The position numbers were made by a program, and so were the translations under genes. Source: Symbiodinium natans (taxonomy: Eukaryota > Sar > Dinophyceae > Suessiales > Symbiodiniaceae). From it: a stretch of 17,500 nt of DNA. Numbering within the stretch: position 1 is the stretch's first letter; every line of letters begins with the position of its first letter. Shown one piece after another: positions 14,259 through 17,500 of the stretch. The stretch spans positions 198,389 to 215,888 of the forward strand of contig CAJNDS010002746.1 in the NCBI GenBank assembly GCA_905221605.1. Direction: 5' to 3'. The notes beneath the pieces were generated by a model, which saw nothing but the letters and a program-made list of their open reading frames with translations, made no database searches and was not told the origin of the DNA.

Positions 14259-14375
14259 GCCTTGGAGCATCGTGCCTACACTTAGATCTCCCATTCTCCG
14301 AAGCACCAAGAACCAAAATCTCCAGAGGCCCATGGCTCAGAAGATTCCATACTTTGATTCCTTCATCCCTAAAGC
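14259..14375 (-). CDS. Exon with strong splice donor
   Basis: Reads EGIKVWNLLSHGPLEILVLG then ASENGRSKCRHDAPRR, stopping at CC|GTAAGGTGAG, which gives two overlapping donor matches. A second frame from ATG (MGLWRFWFLVLRRMGDLSVG) also reaches the donor. Not recognised. Confidence 0.45.
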
Positions 14376-14419
14376 CTAAAGCCCTACTACAGCCGTGATG
14401 TTAGGGGGACATTCCTGCA

Positions 14420-14522
14420 CTTAGTTGCTGAGTTCATAAGCCCCAAAATAAGGTACACTTTGAGTTCTATAGAGGATTAAAGTATCTCAAAATGTGCAAA
14501 GTGTGCCCACTCAGCTACTGAG
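14420..14522. mobile_element. Inverted-repeat element, family G (103 bp)
   Basis: Left CTTAGTTGCTGAGT and right ACTCAGCTACTGAG, with inner matches GTACACTTTGAG and CTCAAAATGTGC...AGTGTGCC. On minus the end CTAAG could act as an acceptor. It abuts the exon-like segment at 14530-14608. Confidence 0.6.
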
Positions 14523-14529
14523 CGAATTC

Positions 14530-14608
14530 AAAAAATCGGAAGTTCTGAAACAAGTCAGCTCTTGCGGAAGTCGGCCAGACGGAGATGTGGAAACCGCCGG
14601 GGTCAGGA
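14530..14608 (-). CDS. Exon-like segment
   Basis: Reads DPGGFHISVWPTSARADLFQ then NFRFFEF, ending in family G sequence. Coding-like. Confidence 0.4.
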
Positions 14609-14707
14609 ATTTAGGGTTTAGGGTCAGGGTTTAGGGTTTAAGGTTTAGGGTTTAGGGTTTCGGGTATAGGGTATAGGGTTTAGGGTTTCGCCGTCGGGCG
14701 AAACCCA

Positions 14708-14765
14708 GATCCCTAATCCAGCAGTGGCCTCTCGACCGCTGTGGGCAAGATCCCCCGAAGGCTAG
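14708..14765 (-). CDS. Short exon-like segment
   Basis: Reads ASSLRGILPTAVERPLLD then TAG, after a GTCTAG acceptor candidate. Confidence 0.3.
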
Positions 14766-14783
14766 ACGCTGAACCCTAAACCC

Positions 14784-14861
14784 GGGATGGGGAAGGCCTG
14801 CGTGGCTGGAAAGTAGAGTACGCCCAGGGCCTGAATGGACGTGGACTCTCCAGTTGAAGTT
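14784..14861 (-). CDS. Exon-like segment whose donor could be a telomere repeat
   Basis: Reads STGESTSIQALGVLYFPATQ then AFPIPG, ending CCCGG|GTTTAGGG, where the donor GT would come from the telomere-like repeat. A second frame is open too. Confidence 0.35.
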
Positions 14862-14917
14862 AACCCTAAACCCTAAACCCTAAACCCTAAACCCTAAACC
14901 CTAAACCCTAAACCCTG
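14862..14917 (-). repeat. Telomere-like tract (CCCTAAA)n, eight units
   Basis: Perfect array. Confidence 0.95.
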
Positions 14918-14956
14918 GGGTGCAGGGCATAAAGTTTAGGGTTCGGGTTCAGGGTT

Positions 14957-15076
14957 TAGGGTTGGGGTTGAACCATGAGTCCATGTTTTGGATCGTAGTT
15001 GAGCCTGTGGCTTTTCTAGAGTTCCAAGAAGCGTCCGAAGCTTGAGATTTAAGACTAGAAGGCTGTGCGCTGAAGG
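14957..15076 (-). CDS. Exon-like segment, Ser-rich
   Basis: Reads SAQPSSLKSQASDASWNSRK then ATGSTTIQNMDSWFNP, open for about 38 codons. Hydrophilic. Not recognised. Confidence 0.4.
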
Positions 15077-15096
15077 GTTTCGGGTTTAGGGTTTAT

Positions 15097-15175
15097 CCTG
15101 ATGACTGTCTTCGGCAAAACCTGCAGTGCAAGTCGGGCCATGTAGACGTAGGGCGCAGCGATCGACATTTGGGAT
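15097..15175 (-). CDS. Exon-like segment
   Basis: From ATG: MSIAAPYVYMARLALQVLPK then TVIRIN. Possible donor CTGCAG|GTTTTG. A helix-like, possibly membrane-associated start. Confidence 0.4.
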
Positions 15176-15200
15176 TTAGGGTTCATTAAAGGGGTTTAGG

Positions 15201-15292
15201 TTGGGATTTTCCCCGTGATACTGACGGGATCAGAGTAACCCCCCCCCCCCCTAGTATAAGAAGGACTGCTACTATAAGGGGGAACATCCCAA
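15201..15292. mobile_element. Family D inverted-repeat element inside a telomere-like repeat
   Basis: TTGGGATTTTCCCC...TAAGGGGGAACATCCCAA, with the right arm also holding AAGGACTGCTACTATAAG. GGTTTAGG lies on both sides, so an 8-bp target duplication is possible, though telomere-like flanks could match by chance. A C14 run lies in the middle (15239-15252). Confidence 0.7.
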
Positions 15293-15373
15293 GGTTTAGG
15301 GTTCGGGTTGAAGGCTTTGCGACTCTTGCACTATCTGGGTTTGGGGTTTATGGTTCAGATTTCCAAGAACCGT

Positions 15374-15490
15374 GAGGACCAAATGAACCCTAAAAGGTTT
15401 ATGGTCCATATACCTTAATAGGGATCATAGTAGCATGGGGTATATGACCCCTAAACCCTAAACAACAATTTTAGAGTTAATTTGGTCCTC
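15374..15490. mobile_element. Family B element carrying extra telomere repeats
   Basis: GAGGACCAAATGAACCCTAA then AAGGTTTATGGTCCATATAC; right arm GGTATATGACCCC, then TAAACCCTAAACAAC, then AATTTTAGAGTTAATTTGGT and CCTC. The 15 bases 15452-15466 are absent from the matching place in intron 1 of the ankyrin gene (GACCCCAATTTTA) and in the copy at 11631. Confidence 0.8.
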
Positions 15491-15928
15491 GATTTGGGAC
15501 TACATAGGGCTGCCTGCTGGGACAGTGCCTTAGGCCTTCGGCCAACAGGTTGTAAGGTTCAGAGACTGGGGTTTAGGATTAGGGTTTCTAGGGTTTAAGG
15601 TTTAGGGTTTCAGGTTTCGCCCTAAACCCTAAACCCTAAACCCTAAACCCTAAACTCTAAACCCTAAACCCTGAAAGGGACAATCTAAGGCCCAGGCCAC
15701 CAGCAGCACCACCATCCAGCAGACGTCAGTGCCTCAGTCGGAGCACTTTCGCGGTGAACAGGCTTACGTTCGAATATAGGGTTTGGGGTTTAGCTTTAGG
15801 GTTTAGGGTTTAGGGCTTAAGGTTTAGGGGCCTGAATAATCAGAATAGCGCTTTGGGGCTGATGAAAGTGTATTTACAAAGGGACCATAAGGGAATACTA
15901 TTCGTGACGATTCCGACCGCTATAGTAC
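15491..15928. other. No firm gene; telomere-like tracts
   Basis: TTTAGGG and CCCTAAA tracts meet head to head near 15610-15625 (15578-15618 and 15620-15672). The segment 15690-15780 is open on both strands (plus: TSSTTIQQTSVPQSEHFRGE) but unsupported. Confidence 0.4.
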
Positions 15929-16096
15929 CCACCGTAACCCGTTGACCGTTGAAAAGGTGAACGTGCCAGCATTGTCAAGAACATTTGGCTCTTGCACAGT
16001 AAACTCCAAAAAGGGTGCAAACAAGCGACTGTCGTCCCAGAGGCTCCAGGACCCCTTAATTGACGAATCTTCCTCGAGTAAGAATGGGAATCCAAC
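15929..16096 (-). CDS. Internal exon, 56 codons, good splice ends
   Basis: Acceptor GAATTCAG before 16096 and donor TGG|GTACTA after 15929, phase 0 at both ends. Reads VGFPFLLEEDSSIKGSWSLW, DDSRLFAPFLEFTVQEPNVL, then DNAGTFTFSTVNGLRW. This is strong coding texture with mixed polar and aromatic residues, suggesting a folded beta-rich domain. Family not recognised. Confidence 0.6.
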
Positions 16097-16102
16097 CTGA
16101 AT

Positions 16103-16132
16103 TCAGGAACCCTTAGTTGAGGAGCATTCCTG
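16103..16132. repeat. Small hairpin
   Basis: CAGGAA...TTCCTG stem in the intron upstream of the exon at 15929-16096. A further hairpin, AAGCGTT...AACGCTT, lies at 16217-16240. Confidence 0.4.
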
Positions 16133-16139
16133 GTGTGGT

Positions 16140-16340
16140 ATAGATTAGGGTTTAGATGTTAATGAATGTAATAACCTTAATGACCGGGTATGGGAGGGAG
16201 GGACTGGCATTTAGGGAAGCGTTTGGGATTGAACGCTTGGGGCCCCAAAACTGCAAAAGAATGTCATGCAGAGTCCTAAGCCCTTTGTCTACGAATTGCT
16301 TAAGAACCCCGAAAAAATGCAAACCAAAAAAGCGATAATA
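16140..16340. other. No convincing gene
   Basis: The 60-codon plus frame (16156-16338) has an AT-rich start and no motif; left as non-coding. Confidence 0.35.
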
Positions 16341-16391
16341 TAGGGATTATTGTTGGATATTCTTTTGGGGTTCTGAAGCAAATAGTAGTTG

Positions 16392-16498
16392 TGCATGAAA
16401 CTTTAACACACACCAACATCTTGGACGAATAATTTGCGATTCGGATTCGGGCTGCCCGACCTTGTCAAAGAGCTTTGACATCAAAGGAGCCGAGTTCC
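16392..16498 (-). CDS. Exon-like segment
   Basis: After GGATTAG the frame reads NSAPLMSKLFDKVGQPESES then QIIRPRCW and stays open to 16347. Coding texture is clear up to about 16400; the donor is not settled. Confidence 0.4.
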
Positions 16499-16584
16499 TA
16501 ATCCTAAACCCTGAACCATAATTAAACCCCAAACCCAAAACCCAAAACCCTAAACCCCAACCGCCCTAAACCTCGAAGGGATCC

Positions 16585-16666
16585 TACAGTAGGCCGCCCC
16601 CATGCCAACTACGTGCCCATGCCCGTAAGAAGAGGCAAAGTAACCCTTGCTGAGCGAAACATGGGC
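16585..16666 (-). CDS. Exon-like segment, Gly/His-rich
   Basis: Reads AHVSLSKGYFASSYGHGHVV then GMGAAYC. Distinctive and coding-like. Family not recognised. Confidence 0.4.
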
Positions 16667-16761
16667 CCTATTTTGGGTTGAGGGTTGAGGGTTTGGGGTT
16701 TAGGCTTTCGGGTTTAGGGCAGTTTAGGGTTCAGTTCGGTGGTGACCCTATGGGTTCATGT

Positions 16762-16885
16762 TGGCTACTTGCACCCGCCTGTCTTTCGCGAGCGGAGTCG
16801 TCCAGGACCCAGACTAACAGGCTCTTCGGGCCAGCGGGGGATCATACGCCCAGGGACATCCCTGCGCTCCGCCACAAAACTACGC
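16762..16885 (-). CDS. Exon-like segment, basic
   Basis: Reads RSFVAERRDVPGRMIPRWPE then EPVSLGPGRLRSRKTGGCK and TAG. The plus strand is also open (16678-16890), but its start is telomere-derived. Confidence 0.35.
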
Positions 16886-16932
16886 CCTAAACCCTTAACC
16901 CTAAACCCTGTACCCTAAACCCTAAACCCTAA

Positions 16933-17023
16933 AGATCCCCGAGATGCATCCATGTTTGAGGCCCGCACAGTGGTGGTCTAAATGGCCAGGGAGGGGTGCC
17001 ACGCTTCTTCCTCTCCAGGACCC
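16933..17023 (-). CDS. Exon-like segment
   Basis: Reads VLERKKRGTPPWPFRPPLCG then PQTWMHLGDL and TAG. Basic/Pro-rich. CCCTAAA tracts border it on both sides. Confidence 0.35.
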
Positions 17024-17068
17024 TAAACCCTAAACCCTAAACCCTAAACCCTAAACCCTAAACCCCTG
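17021..17068 (-). repeat. Telomere-like tract (CCCTAAA)n, about seven units
   Basis: Perfect array between two exon-like segments. Confidence 0.95.
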
Positions 17069-17161
17069 GGCTGAAGGGGTTTCATGGGTAGGCGTCTCCA
17101 GAGAAACCTCCGAGTGGTCTCCAAAATCCCACATGGCTGGCAAGCTGAACTGGGCGCTTGG
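17069..17161 (-). CDS. Exon-like segment
   Basis: Reads PSAQFSLPAMWDFGDHSEVS then LETPTHETPSAQG, acidic and coding-like. Bordered upstream by a TTTAGGG tract (17162-17224). Confidence 0.4.
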
Positions 17162-17227
17162 TTAGGGTTTAGGGTTCAGGGTTCAGGGTTCAGGATTTAG
17201 GGTTTAGGGTTTAGGGTTTAGGGAGGG

Positions 17228-17326
17228 CGTTGTGGTTGTAGGCTGCAGCTGGCAGCAGCAGAACGTCGAGGGTGATCCTTTCGGGTTGCAAACACACGTC
17301 GTTGAGAGGTACCAAAGTTTGCACTG
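17228..17326 (-). CDS. Exon-like segment with acceptor
   Basis: After GTGCGTCAG the frame reads QTLVPLNDVCLQPERITLDV then LLLPAAAYNHNAL. Good coding texture; other frames on both strands are longer but less gene-like. Upstream DNA to 17463 may hold a further exon. Confidence 0.4.
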
Positions 17327-17500
17327 ACGCACGCCCAGGAATTTATTTTACAAGATATGAATACCACCGAGTGATTGAGCGATATCATTTCTCCTGTTTG
17401 AGCTGCCTGACACCCAAATCCACTCATTCGGGAAGACATGTGATGTTGAAGGTTCGTGTGCACTTTGTCGAGCCCTAAGAACTTCGCCTTCAGAGCCCCG

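Overview
The window looks like nuclear DNA of a dinoflagellate, most likely Suessiales (Symbiodiniaceae or Polarella-like). The reasons are dense TTTAGGG/CCCTAAA repeats (the plant-type telomere motif that dinoflagellates also use), a secreted-type ankyrin/membrane fusion gene with very short introns, introns that fit GT-AG and GA-AG ends, and introns made of MITE-like inverted-repeat elements (introners, known from dinoflagellates). There is no sign of bacterial operons, rRNA, tRNA or CRISPR. The species call is an inference.

Layout. 31-859: four exons of a partial minus-strand gene of unknown function, three of which join in frame. 862-1050: homogenised telomere-like block. 1050-1471: AT-rich low-complexity DNA. 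1472-3982: the one gene that can be rebuilt completely. It has three minus-strand exons that join in frame into 760 residues: signal peptide, eight ankyrin repeats, then a multi-pass membrane region. Both introns (115 and 113 bp) are inverted-repeat elements flanked by 4-bp target duplications. 4.0-17.5 kb: a mosaic of telomere-like tracts in both orientations, small palindromic elements and many short exon-like segments. Nearly all of these segments read best on the minus strand, as expected for a one-directional dinoflagellate gene block. They cannot be assembled into whole genes by eye. The best of them are a membrane-helix exon (5905-6035), a possible choline-transporter-like exon (13615-13681), a splice-donor-bearing exon (14259-14375) and a 56-codon exon (15929-16096).

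Main observation. At least four inverted-repeat families (called A, B, D and E here) share CTTG...CAAG-type ends. Two of them, A and B, form the introns of the ankyrin gene: the right end (CAAG or TAAG) supplies the AG acceptor and the 4-bp target duplication supplies the donor (GTAC or GAAC). Another B copy carries two extra telomere repeats that its relatives lack, which catches the spread of telomeric sequence in the act. The exon calls outside 1472-3982 rest only on open frames, codon texture and plausible splice sites, and their confidence is set accordingly.
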